Positions 1-7,635 of a stretch of DNA of 64,000 nucleotides are shown piece by piece (within the stretch, counting starts at the first letter, position 1; the number at the start of each line of letters is the position of its first letter). The notes under the pieces were generated by a model. The model was not told the origin of the DNA and ran no database searches. It saw only the letters and a list, made by a program, of their open reading frames with translations. The stretch lies in the NCBI RefSeq assembly GCF_003148685.1, contig NZ_QGGR01000003.1, positions 496,001 through 560,000 of the forward strand, in the 5' to 3' direction. Position numbers and translations under genes: made by a program. The stretch comes from Actinoplanes xinjiangensis. GTDB taxonomy: Bacteria; Actinomycetota; Actinomycetes; Mycobacteriales; Micromonosporaceae.

Positions 1-1
1 C

Positions 2-928
2 GCCGAAGGTGGCGGCCTTGAGAGCGGACACGTTCTCCGCCTTGATCACGGCCAGGTCGGTACGCTCGTCGGTGCCGACGATGCTGGCGGAGGTCTTCGT
101 GCCGTCGGCGAAGATCACCGTCACGGTCGAGCCCTGCGCCGTCGAGACGACGTGGTTGTTGGTGACGATGTAGCCCTCGGCGGTCAGCACCACACCGGAG
201 CCCTCGCCCGAGCCGGTGGTGATCGAGACGACGTTGTCCTGCACGGCGGCGGCGATCTGGGCCAGCGACGAACGGTCCACGACCCGGGTGACCGAGGAGT
301 TGCCGGTCTGCACGGCCGCGGTGGGGTTGTCGGAATCCATGGCCACCGCGGTGGCGGCGCCGATCCCGCCCGAGACGAGCGCGATCAGCAGGGCCGCCGC
401 ACCGGCCAGGACGACCTTCCGCCCGCGGCCGGGGGGACGCCCGGAGCCGCCGGCCTGGGGCCCCGGGGTCCAGCCGGGCGGGACGCCGCCGGCACCGGAG
501 GCCTGCGCCGTCGCGGCCGCGTGCCAGGCCTGGTACGCCGCCTGCTGCTGCGAATAGTCCGGGTAGTCGCCGCTCTGCTGCCCGTAGCCCGCCTGCGGGG
601 CCTGGTAGGCGTAGTGCGGGTGACCGTAGGGCGCACCACTGGCCGACTGGGCGGTGACCGGCTGGGCCGACACCGGATGGGCGGCGGCCGGCTGCGCGGA
701 CACCGGATGGGCCGACACCGGCTCACCGGAGGCCGGCTGCTGCGACTGCCAGGGCGACTGCTGCGCCCAGGCGCTCTGCTGTTGAGTGGGTGCCGCGGAC
801 TGGGGAGCACCCGACTGCGGGGCAACCGGCGGCTGCGCAAGCGTCGGTTGCTCAGACTCCACCCGCTCCGCGCTGGTGTTGTCAGCGGCGGCGTCCGCGG
901 GCCGCGGGTTGGTCTCGTTCTCGTTCAT
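2..928 (-). CDS. HtrA/PepD-like membrane serine protease (C-terminal part beyond window)
   Basis: Trypsin-like protease of the HtrA (S1C) family, anchored in the membrane and acting outside it on misfolded envelope proteins. About 309 residues are visible; the gene runs off the left edge, so the catalytic Ser and PDZ domain are not seen. Residues 1-170 are a cytoplasmic tail rich in Gln, Pro and Ala, with repeated PVSA(H/Q) units around 70-90. A transmembrane helix covers about 171-193. The protease domain shows catalytic His259 in TNNHVV and Asp291 in DLAVIK. Its ATG lies 39 bases after the stop of the upstream histidine kinase, so regulator, kinase and protease probably form one operon, as in mprA-mprB-pepD of mycobacteria. 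Confidence 0.88.
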   Translation of the reverse strand, partial: MNENETNPRPADAAADNTSAERVESEQPTLAQPPVAPQSGAPQSAAPTQQQSAWAQQSPWQSQQPASGEPVSAHPVSAQPAAAHPVSAQPVTAQSASGAPYGHPHYAYQAPQAGYGQQSGDYPDYSQQQAAYQAWHAAATAQASGAGGVPPGWTPGPQAGGSGRPPGRGRKVVLAGAAALLIALVSGGIGAATAVAMDSDNPTAAVQTGNSSVTRVVDRSSLAQIAAAVQDNVVSITTGSGEGSGVVLTAEGYIVTNNHVVSTAQGSTVTVIFADGTKTSASIVGTDERTDLAVIKAENVSALKAATFG

Positions 929-967
929 GTCGCTAACTCTGCCCCGTCGGACTCGTACCGAACTGAG

Positions 968-2548
968 TTACTCCTGGACGTTTTCTGTGAACCCTTTATC
1001 CGGATTTATGGTAGGCAAAGATACGCGGAACGTCGCACCCTGGCCCGCATCCGAGATCACCTGCACGGAACCTTCGTGCGCCCGCACGATGGCCGCCACG
1101 ATCGCCAGCCCCAGACCGGTGCCGGTGGCCTCCCGTTCGGTGTCGCGGGTCCGCGCCTCGTCCACCCGGTAGAACCGCTCGAAGACCCGCCGGGTCTGCG
1201 CATCGCTCAGGCCGGGACCGGTGTCCGACACCTCGACCACCGCATGATTGCCCTCGCCGGCGTACAGCCGCAGCGTCACCGACGCGTCGGCCGGCGTGTG
1301 CACCAGGGCGTTCGTCATCAGGTTGCCGATCACCTGGCGCAGCCGGGCGTCATCCCCGTACGCCACCAGCTGCTCCGCCGAATCGCGGACCTCCAGGGTG
1401 ATCTCCCGCTCCGGGGCGGTGGCCTGGGCCGCCTCCACCGCGTCCATGGCCAGCACCGGCAGCTCCACCGGAGCTAGCGTGAGCGGGCGCTCCCGGTCGA
1501 GGCGGGCCAGCAGCAGCAGGTCCTCGACGAGCAGCCCCATCCGGGCCGCCTCGTCCTCGATCCGCCGCACCAGGGCGGCCACCTGCTCCGGGTCGGAGAC
1601 CGCGCCCTGCCGGTAGAGCTCGGCGAACCCGCGGATCGTGGTCAGCGGAGTGCGCAGCTCGTGCGAGGCGTCCGCGACGAACTGCCGCATCTTCCCCTCC
1701 GACTGGAGGGCGCGTGACTCCGACTCCAGGGCCCGGGCCTCGGACTGCTGCGCCGCGTCGGCCGCGAACCGGGCGGCCTGCTCGGAGTCGGCCCGCGCCT
1801 GGAAGGCCGCCTCGATCTGGGCGAGCATCGCGTTCAGCGCCCCGGAGAGCCGGCCCAGCTCGGTGGTGGGATGGCCGCCGGACTCCTCCGGGTCGGGCAC
1901 CCGCCGGGTGAGGTCGCCGGCCGCGATCGCCGCCGCCGTCCGCTCCACCTGGCGCAGCGGGATCAGGCTCTGCCGGACCAGCCCTGCGCCGACCATGGCG
2001 AGGGTGATCAGCACGCCGACGCCGACCAGCACGTCCACCAGAACGAGCCGGGCGATGACGTCGTCGACGCCCGTCATCCGCTGGCCGACATGCATGACCC
2101 AGCCGTCGGACTGGACGACGACGAGCATCCGCCACATGTACTTGCCGTTCTCGCCCCTGACCGTGTAGGGCTTGTCGGCCTGCTTGGTGATCGCATCCAC
2201 GCCCTGCAGCAGCAGAGGCGCGTCGCCCGCCTCGACGCCGATGCCGGTGACGCCGGCCAGGGGCCGACCACTGACCGCGGTGAACGCGACGAGGTAGTCC
2301 GGCGGGGTCCAGATCTTTCGGACGTGCGCTTCGGAGTCGTCGCCGGGGTCGTTGACGATGGCCCACAACTGGGTGTCCATCCGGGCGACCATGTACTCGC
2401 TGAGAAAATACGTGCTGGCGGCGCTGATCAGGGTGAGCGCGGCGAAGACCAGCACCAGGACGGACGCGACCAGTTTGGTCTGCAGCGAGATCCGGCGCAG
2501 CCCGGAATTGCGGGGCATCCGCTCGCGGACCCGCTCGGTCAGTGTCAT
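968..2548 (-). CDS. Two-component sensor histidine kinase
   Basis: Membrane histidine kinase of 526 residues that should phosphorylate the regulator encoded just upstream. TM helices lie at about 25-50 and 167-191, flanking an extracytoplasmic sensor of about 115 residues. A HAMP linker follows (about 191-245), then a short coiled coil with repeated Glu/Ser/Ala (245-287), the HisKA box with His296 in DASHELRTPL, and an ATPase domain with N box (NLMTNALVH), DTGPGLS and GTGLGLAIV. The gene begins 8 bases after the regulator stop and is followed by the HtrA-like protease. The domain order fits mycobacterial PhoR/MprB-type kinases; the signal sensed cannot be told from the sequence. Confidence 0.93.
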   Translation of the reverse strand: MTLTERVRERMPRNSGLRRISLQTKLVASVLVLVFAALTLISAASTYFLSEYMVARMDTQLWAIVNDPGDDSEAHVRKIWTPPDYLVAFTAVSGRPLAGVTGIGVEAGDAPLLLQGVDAITKQADKPYTVRGENGKYMWRMLVVVQSDGWVMHVGQRMTGVDDVIARLVLVDVLVGVGVLITLAMVGAGLVRQSLIPLRQVERTAAAIAAGDLTRRVPDPEESGGHPTTELGRLSGALNAMLAQIEAAFQARADSEQAARFAADAAQQSEARALESESRALQSEGKMRQFVADASHELRTPLTTIRGFAELYRQGAVSDPEQVAALVRRIEDEAARMGLLVEDLLLLARLDRERPLTLAPVELPVLAMDAVEAAQATAPEREITLEVRDSAEQLVAYGDDARLRQVIGNLMTNALVHTPADASVTLRLYAGEGNHAVVEVSDTGPGLSDAQTRRVFERFYRVDEARTRDTEREATGTGLGLAIVAAIVRAHEGSVQVISDAGQGATFRVSLPTINPDKGFTENVQE

Positions 2549-2556
2549 CGCAGGGC

Positions 2557-3270
2557 CTAGACGGCTGGCTTGCGGAGCACGTAGCCCACGCCACGCAGGG
2601 TGTGGATCAACCGCGGCTGGACGTTGTCGACCTTGCGGCGGAGATACGAGATGTAGGACTCGACGATGTTGTCGTCACCACGGAAGTCGTACTTCCACAC
2701 GTGGTCCAGGATCTGCGCCTTGGAGAGCACCCGGTTGGCGTTGAGCATCAGATAGCGCAGCAGCTTGAACTCGGTGGGCGAGAGCTGCACCCGGGAACCC
2801 GCCCGGTAGACCTCGTGGGTCTCCTCGTCCAGCTCCAGGTCGGCGAAGACCAGCCGGGAGGGCTGCTCGTCGCCGGCGTTGGTGCGGCGCAGCACCGCCC
2901 GGATCCGGGCGGTGAGCTCCTCCAGGCTGAACGGCTTGGTCACATAGTCGTCGCCGCCCAGGGTCAGGCCGCGGATCTTGTCGTCGGTGCCGTCGCGGGC
3001 GGTGAGGAACACCACCGGCGTCCGCTGCCCGCCCTCCCGCATCAGCCGGATCACCTCGAAGCCGTCCAGGTCGGGCAGCATCACGTCGAGGACGACCAGG
3101 TCGGGGGTGGAGTTGCGGGCGGCGCTGACGGCTGCGCTGCCGCTCATCGCGGTGGTCACCTCGAACCCGGCGAAGCGCAGACTTGCGGAGAGGAGCTCGA
3201 GAATGTTCGCATCGTCCTCGACGACGAGCAGCTTCGCTTCGCTCTGCTTGGGCTGGGTCTGGGTGGCCAT
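2557..3270 (-). CDS. OmpR/PhoP-family response regulator
   Basis: DNA-binding regulator of 237 residues. The receiver domain has the acidic pair Asp19-Asp20, phosphoacceptor Asp62 in VVLDVMLPD and Lys112 in YVTKPFS. The C-terminal winged helix contains LSPTEFKLLRYL and ends RGVGYVLR. The sequence resembles mycobacterial PhoP more than MprA in my recollection (LTLGGDDYVTKPF). A GTG 66 bases upstream (3336) is in frame, but residues before MATQTQPK are not typical of the family, so the ATG at 3270 was chosen. It is first in an apparent operon with the sensor kinase and the HtrA protease. Confidence 0.93.
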   Translation of the reverse strand: MATQTQPKQSEAKLLVVEDDANILELLSASLRFAGFEVTTAMSGSAAVSAARNSTPDLVVLDVMLPDLDGFEVIRLMREGGQRTPVVFLTARDGTDDKIRGLTLGGDDYVTKPFSLEELTARIRAVLRRTNAGDEQPSRLVFADLELDEETHEVYRAGSRVQLSPTEFKLLRYLMLNANRVLSKAQILDHVWKYDFRGDDNIVESYISYLRRKVDNVQPRLIHTLRGVGYVLRKPAV

Positions 3271-3345
3271 GGCGCCATTGTCGTCCCGACCCCTGCACCT
3301 TGCCTGCACACTCGCTGAAAATTGTCTGTGAGACACCCGGCACGG

Positions 3346-4125
3346 TTACGCCGCCAGGTGGTACCCCCTCCCGGCCAGGCTGGACTGGGCGGCCCGGGCC
3401 AGCGCCCGCCGGTCCGCCCCCGGGTCGGGCCGCAGCGCGGGCGCCGCCGCCAGGGTCAACGTGAGCCTGGGCAGCCGGGCGATCCGCATGATCGACTCGC
3501 CGAGCGTGTCGTCGCCCACGAACGCCGCCTCGGTCGAGTCGTAGCCGATCGACACCGGCACCACCGGGGCACCGGCATCGATTGCCGACTGGAAGAGCGC
3601 GGAACGGAAGGGGCCTCGCTCGGGGCCGCAGTAGGTCGTACCCTCCGGAAAGAGGACGACCGAATGCCCGGCCCGCAGCGCGCCGGCGACCTCGGCCACC
3701 GTCCCCGGCAGCGCGCTCGGCCGCGTGCGGTCGATGAAGATCGTGCCGGCCCGCACCGCCGCGCCGCCGATGCCGGGCCAGGCCCGCACGTCGTGCTTGG
3801 CCACCATCCGCGCCGGCAGGACGGTGGCCAGCGCCAGCACGTCCAGCCACGAGACGTGATTGGCGACCAGCAGGCTGCCGGGGCGCGGCGCGGGACCGCG
3901 CCACACCAGCCGGACCCCGAGGACCGCGAGGATCCCCCGGGCCATCGCCCGCAGCGCGGCGCTGTCGAGCACCGCCATCGCCAGACCCCCGAGGAGTACG
4001 GCGACGAGCGCCACCAACCGCACCACGACGGCCACCGGCCCCGCTCGCCGGACCGCACGGCCGTCCCGGCACCGGTCGTCGCACCCCGAGGCGGGCTGCC
4101 AGAACGTGCCCACGGGCGCGGTCAT
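3346..4125 (-). CDS. PlsC-type 1-acylglycerol-3-phosphate / lyso-lipid O-acyltransferase (OlsA-like)
   Basis: Membrane acyltransferase of 259 residues that transfers an acyl chain to a hydroxyl group of a lyso-lipid. It has an N-terminal hydrophobic segment (about 33-55), the catalytic HX4D motif (His90, Asp95 in NHVSWLD) and the substrate-binding FPEGT motif near residue 165. Its ATG overlaps the stop of the upstream GNAT-type acyltransferase (ATGA at 4122-4125), so the two are translationally coupled. In bacteria that make ornithine lipid, such a pair is OlsB (N-acylation) and OlsA (O-acylation), so a role in ornithine-lipid or related amino-lipid synthesis is inferred. A plain phosphatidic-acid role is the alternative. 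Confidence 0.85.
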   Translation of the reverse strand: MTAPVGTFWQPASGCDDRCRDGRAVRRAGPVAVVVRLVALVAVLLGGLAMAVLDSAALRAMARGILAVLGVRLVWRGPAPRPGSLLVANHVSWLDVLALATVLPARMVAKHDVRAWPGIGGAAVRAGTIFIDRTRPSALPGTVAEVAGALRAGHSVVLFPEGTTYCGPERGPFRSALFQSAIDAGAPVVPVSIGYDSTEAAFVGDDTLGESIMRIARLPRLTLTLAAAPALRPDPGADRRALARAAQSSLAGRGYHLAA

Positions 4126-4883
4126 CGGGACGCACCGAGGAAGTGCCGGCGGTACCGCGGGTCCAGCCGGTCCATCGAGAAGAGCACGTAGAAGTCGGCG
4201 CAGTCGAAGTTCGCGTCGTAGGCCGGTTCGCCGCACACCCAGCTGCCGAGCCGCAGGTAACCGCGGAGCAGTGCGGGCGGCGCCACCTTCGGGTCGGCCT
4301 CGACGTCCGCCGGTGGCGTCCAGAGGGTGCGGGGCCGGACCCGCATCGCCGGCGGGGAGAGGTGCCCGGCGTTGACCCGGGCCCGGACGCCGGCGGCCAG
4401 CCGACCGCCGTCGCCGAGCGGGACCGAGGCACAGCCGCCGAGCCAGCGCAGGTTGTTGAGGTGCAGGTAGCGGGCGATTCCGGCCCACATCAGGTTCACC
4501 ACGGCGCCGGAGCGGTGGTCGGGGTGCACGCAGGACCGGCCGATCTCGACCAGGTGGTCGCGCAGCGGGCGCAGCGCGCTCAGGTCGAACTCGGCGTCGG
4601 CGTAGCGCCGGCCGGCCAGTTCGGCGGCGCGCGGCGGCAGCATCCGGTAGGTCCCGACCACCTCGCCGGACGCGTCGTCGCGCACGATCAGGTGGTCGCA
4701 GTAGGCGTCGAACTCGTCCGCGTCGATGCCCTCGGTGCCGGTGGTGAGCCGGGCGCCGAGCTCCCCGGCGAAGACGTCGTGGCGCAGGCGCTGCGCGGCC
4801 TCGACCAGACCGGGATCGTCGGCGAGGAGAAGCGTGTAGCCGCTGGTCCCGGTGGGTGCGGCGGCCGTCATGAGAACTGCCAT
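4122..4883 (-). CDS. GNAT-family acyl-ACP N-acyltransferase (OlsB/hemolysin-like)
   Basis: Protein of 253 residues of the acetyltransferase family that includes ornithine N-acyltransferase OlsB and autoinducer-type acyl-ACP transferases. Family signs are an N-terminal LRHDVFAGELG, then DEFDAYCDHLIVRD, VVGTYRMLPP and EIGRSCVHPDHRSG, and a C-terminal NFDCADFYVLF. It would put an acyl chain on an amino group such as that of ornithine. A second in-frame ATG at 4871 is possible; neither start has a clear Shine-Dalgarno. It is transcribed first and overlaps the PlsC-like gene by 4 bases, which strengthens the two-step lipid pathway inference. The amino substrate is not proven by sequence. Confidence 0.8.
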   Translation of the reverse strand: MAVLMTAAAPTGTSGYTLLLADDPGLVEAAQRLRHDVFAGELGARLTTGTEGIDADEFDAYCDHLIVRDDASGEVVGTYRMLPPRAAELAGRRYADAEFDLSALRPLRDHLVEIGRSCVHPDHRSGAVVNLMWAGIARYLHLNNLRWLGGCASVPLGDGGRLAAGVRARVNAGHLSPPAMRVRPRTLWTPPADVEADPKVAPPALLRGYLRLGSWVCGEPAYDANFDCADFYVLFSMDRLDPRYRRHFLGASR

Positions 4884-4976
4884 GTGATCTGTGTAAGGCT
4901 GACGTCTGCCGATGGCGTGTCGCTTCAGGTGGCGATGTGTGACCGGTTGATGAACTGCGTGTGCGAAGGTCGGGGG

Positions 4977-5645
4977 GTGCGTATCCCGGCTCGCTTCAAC
5001 GGCCCGCCCGGCTCCGGTAACGGGGGCTGGTGCGCGGGCCTCTTCGCCACCGCTGCGGGCGCCCGGATCGGCGGGCCGCCGGTTCAGGTGACCCTGCGGG
5101 TGCCGCCACCGCTCGACACCGCTCTGCTGCTCGACGGCGGCTCGGTCCGGGCCGGCGACGTCCTGGTCGCCGAGGTCACCGAGGCCGGCGACACGGGGGT
5201 GCCGGTGCCCCCGGTCCCGCTCGCCGAGGCGACCGCGGCCGCGCGGGACTACCCCGGCTTCGTCACCCACCCGTTCCCCGGCTGCTTCGTCTGCGGCCCG
5301 GACCGCGCGCCCGGCGACGGTCTGCGGATCTTCCCGGGCCCGCTGCCCGGCGATCGCACCGCGGCGCCGTGGACGGTGCCGGACGACGTCACGGCCGAGA
5401 CGATGTGGGCGGCTCTGGACTGCCCCGGCGGCTGGACCGCGATCGGCACGGCCGGCCGCCCCTTCGTGCTCGGCCGGATCACCGCGACGGTCGCCGCGCT
5501 GCCCGCCCCGGGTGCCGGGTGCGTGGTGGCCGGAGCGCTGGCCGGGGTGAACGGCCGCAAGGCCACGGTGGACTCCTCGGTGTACGGGCCGGACGGCCGT
5601 CACCTGGCGCAGGCACGGGCCACCTGGCTCGCTCTCGTCCAGTAA
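4977..5645 (+). CDS. Conserved hypothetical protein, hotdog/thioesterase-like
   Basis: Protein of about 222 residues, not firmly recognised. It carries a Cys-rich motif HPFPGCFVCGP followed by GDGLRIFPGP. I associate this with a family of actinobacterial hypothetical proteins built like hotdog-fold thioesterases; the C-terminal half (GRITATVAALP ... DSSVYGPDGRHLAQARATW) reads like a hotdog beta-sheet end. The GTG at 4977 was chosen because GAAGGT lies just upstream; an in-frame ATG at 4935 is possible. It is divergent from the acyltransferase pair and 32 bases ahead of the ABC transporter. No catalytic residue could be assigned, so function is open. Confidence 0.72.
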   Translation: MRIPARFNGPPGSGNGGWCAGLFATAAGARIGGPPVQVTLRVPPPLDTALLLDGGSVRAGDVLVAEVTEAGDTGVPVPPVPLAEATAAARDYPGFVTHPFPGCFVCGPDRAPGDGLRIFPGPLPGDRTAAPWTVPDDVTAETMWAALDCPGGWTAIGTAGRPFVLGRITATVAALPAPGAGCVVAGALAGVNGRKATVDSSVYGPDGRHLAQARATWLALVQ

Positions 5646-5677
5646 GTTGATCGTTTCGAGCCGACGGGGAGGGAGCC

Positions 5678-6604
5678 GTGACGATGAGCCGGCCCAACTA
5701 CGCGGAGATCAGCGTCGAACGCCTCACCAAGCATTACGCCAAGGTGCGCGCGGTCGACGACCTCTCCTTCACGGTCCACGCCGGCCGGGTCACGGGCTTC
5801 CTCGGTCCCAACGGGGCCGGCAAGACCACCGCGTTGCGGATGATCCTGGGCCTGGTGACGCCCACCTCGGGCACCGCCACCATCGGCGGGGTGCGGTATG
5901 TGGACATGCCGGACCCGATCCGGCAGGTGGGCGCGATCCTCGAGGCGTCGAGCGCGCACCGCGGCCGCAGCGCCCGCAACCACCTGCGGATCATCTGCCG
6001 CGCGGCCGGCCTGCCCGACCAGCGCGCCGACGAGGTGCTCGCCATGGTCGGCCTGAACACCGTCGGGACCCGCAAGTTCAAGGGCTACTCACTCGGTATG
6101 AAGCAGCGGCTCGGGATCGCCGCGGCGATGCTCGGCGACCCGCGGGTGCTGATCCTGGACGAGCCCACCAACGGTCTCGACCCGGAGGGCATCCGGTGGA
6201 TGCGCGACCTGCTCCGGGCACTCGCCGCCGAGGGGCGCACGGTGCTCGTCTCCAGCCACCTGCTCGGTGAGATGCAGCAGCTCGCCGACGACGTGGTGAT
6301 CATCGCGGCCGGCCGGCTCATCCGGCAGGGCCCGGTCGCGGAGGTGCTCGGCTCGACGGCCGGCGTGGCCCGGGTACGGGTCCGCACACCGCAGCCGGAT
6401 CAGCTCGCCGCCGCCCTGCGGGACGCGCAGCTGGAGGTCACCGCCACACCGGACGGCCTGCTCCAGGTCTCCGGCGCCGACGCGGCCCGGGTCGGGCACC
6501 TCGCCTTCACCGCGGGGGTGGAGCTGCACGAGCTGACCGGGGAGAGCGCCGACCTGGAACGCGCCTTCCTCGACCTGACGGCCGGAAAGGCGGGGGCGCG
6601 ATGA
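5678..6604 (+). CDS. ABC transporter ATP-binding protein
   Basis: ATPase subunit of an ABC-2 type exporter, 308 residues. Walker A GPNGAGKTT, the Q loop region, signature SLGMKQRLG and Walker B VLILDEPTNGLDPEG are all intact, as is the switch His in VSSHLL. The C-terminal 80 residues form the usual extension of drug or lipid exporters. A strong GGGGAGGGAG stands at 5666-5675, serving either the GTG at 5678 or the ATG at 5684. The stop overlaps the permease start (ATGA at 6601-6604), so both subunits are made together. The cargo cannot be inferred. Confidence 0.92.
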   Translation: MTMSRPNYAEISVERLTKHYAKVRAVDDLSFTVHAGRVTGFLGPNGAGKTTALRMILGLVTPTSGTATIGGVRYVDMPDPIRQVGAILEASSAHRGRSARNHLRIICRAAGLPDQRADEVLAMVGLNTVGTRKFKGYSLGMKQRLGIAAAMLGDPRVLILDEPTNGLDPEGIRWMRDLLRALAAEGRTVLVSSHLLGEMQQLADDVVIIAAGRLIRQGPVAEVLGSTAGVARVRVRTPQPDQLAAALRDAQLEVTATPDGLLQVSGADAARVGHLAFTAGVELHELTGESADLERAFLDLTAGKAGAR

Positions 6605-7407
6605 ACCTCATCAGTGCCGAGCTCCTGAAACTGCGTACCACCTCGCTGTGGTGGATCTTCGCGGTCTCGATGGTGCCGTTGTACGGGCTGGCGCTCGGAT
6701 ACAACTGGCTCACCACCAGCGTGATCACCGAGATGGACGTGCCGGACGAGGGCCCGTTCGGGCTGATCAGCATGCAGCAGATCGTCAGCAACCTCTACAC
6801 CAGCGGGCAGTTCGCCGGGGTGCTGCTGGTGCTGCTGCTCAGCGCGATCCTGGTGACCAACGAGTTCTTCCACCTGACCGCCACCGCCACGTTCCTCACC
6901 ACCCCGCGCCGGGAGCTGGTGATCCTGGCGAAGATGGCGGTGGCGGTGCTGATCGCGGTGACGGTCTGGCTGTTCACCACCGGGCTCAACCTGATCTTCG
7001 CGCCGGTGGCGCTCAGCTCGACCAACAACGAGTCGTTCCTCGGTGAGTCGTTCGTCTGGCAGGCGATCTCGCTGAATCTGCTGGTCCACGTGCTCTGGGC
7101 ACTGGTGGGCATCGGCTGTGGTGTGCTGATCCGCAGTCAGATCGGCACGACGATCACCCTGACCGTGCTCTACGTCGTCGGCACCCAGATCTTCACCGCC
7201 GTCTTCGCCGTGCTGGCCAACCAGGTCGACGAGGTGTTCATGCAGCTGCGGGTGCTCGTCCCGACGCTCGCCTCGGAGCTGCTGGTCTCCGGCCCGCAGT
7301 CGCCGGAGGACCTGCCCCGCTGGGTGGGCGCCGTGGTGCTGCTGGCCTATGCCGGGGTGGCCGGGGTGCTGGGCACGCTCATCACCAAGCGGCGGGACAT
7401 CGCCTGA
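6601..7407 (+). CDS. ABC-2 type transporter permease
   Basis: Integral membrane partner of the preceding ATPase, 268 residues. It starts MNLISAELLKLRTT, a usual opening for ABC-2 permeases, and has about six hydrophobic segments (around 18-38, 65-85, 115-135, 155-178, 187-208 and 236-256). A loop (LSSTNNES) precedes the fourth segment. Its translation is coupled to the ATPase by the ATGA overlap. The stop codon lies within the first copy of a 17-bp tandem duplication. It has no substrate-specific feature. Confidence 0.9.
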   Translation: MNLISAELLKLRTTSLWWIFAVSMVPLYGLALGYNWLTTSVITEMDVPDEGPFGLISMQQIVSNLYTSGQFAGVLLVLLLSAILVTNEFFHLTATATFLTTPRRELVILAKMAVAVLIAVTVWLFTTGLNLIFAPVALSSTNNESFLGESFVWQAISLNLLVHVLWALVGIGCGVLIRSQIGTTITLTVLYVVGTQIFTAVFAVLANQVDEVFMQLRVLVPTLASELLVSGPQSPEDLPRWVGAVVLLAYAGVAGVLGTLITKRRDIA

Positions 7408-7429
7408 CCCGTGACATCGCCTGACCCGT
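7396..7429 (+). repeat. 17-bp perfect tandem duplication across a stop codon
   Basis: The unit GACATCGCCTGACCCGT occurs twice head to tail at 7396-7412 and 7413-7429. The first copy supplies the last codons and TGA of the permease gene; the second lies in the untranslated region. This looks like a recent slippage duplication and leaves the protein unchanged. Confidence 0.9.
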
Positions 7430-7581
7430 GCTCGTGGCGGCCCGGCCATGTAGTCTCGCCGGGTCGCGACGGGGCGACGGGAAAGCCGCCGGTCGCAGGG
7501 TCTGATTGGCCACACAGCGGACGTCCGCACCGACGACGCCTGCGCACGGCGTAGCCTGGACACCGAATCCTACCCGTCCCG

Positions 7582-7600
7582 CGTGACGTGAGCGGTCACG
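7582..7600. promoter_or_regulatory. Inverted repeat in the kgd leader (candidate operator)
   Basis: CGTGAC and GTCACG are separated by 7 bases, 36 bases before the chosen GTG of kgd. A TAGCCT box stands at 7552-7557 and could be a -10 element, which would put the repeat in the 5' leader. The repeat overlaps two earlier in-frame start codons (7588, 7603), an argument for the later start. No regulator is identified. Confidence 0.35.
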
Positions 7601-7635
7601 TGATGACAAAAACGGTGAAAGAGGCGAACGCGGCA

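Noticed and set aside
152..1477. Long plus-strand frame opposite the HtrA and kinase genes
   Set aside because: It is antisense to two well-recognised genes, consists of Gly/Arg/His-rich low-complexity residues and has no motif. Such frames are common in GC-rich DNA.
7588..7599. CRP site in the kgd leader (GTGA-N4-TCAC)
   Set aside because: The spacing between half-sites is 4, not 6, so it does not fit a CRP dimer.
7588..7635. Longer kgd N terminus from GTG 7588 or ATG 7603
   Set aside because: The added residues are not family-like, and the start codons lie within an inverted repeat that is better explained as leader DNA. GTG 7636 has a ribosome site and a typical opening.
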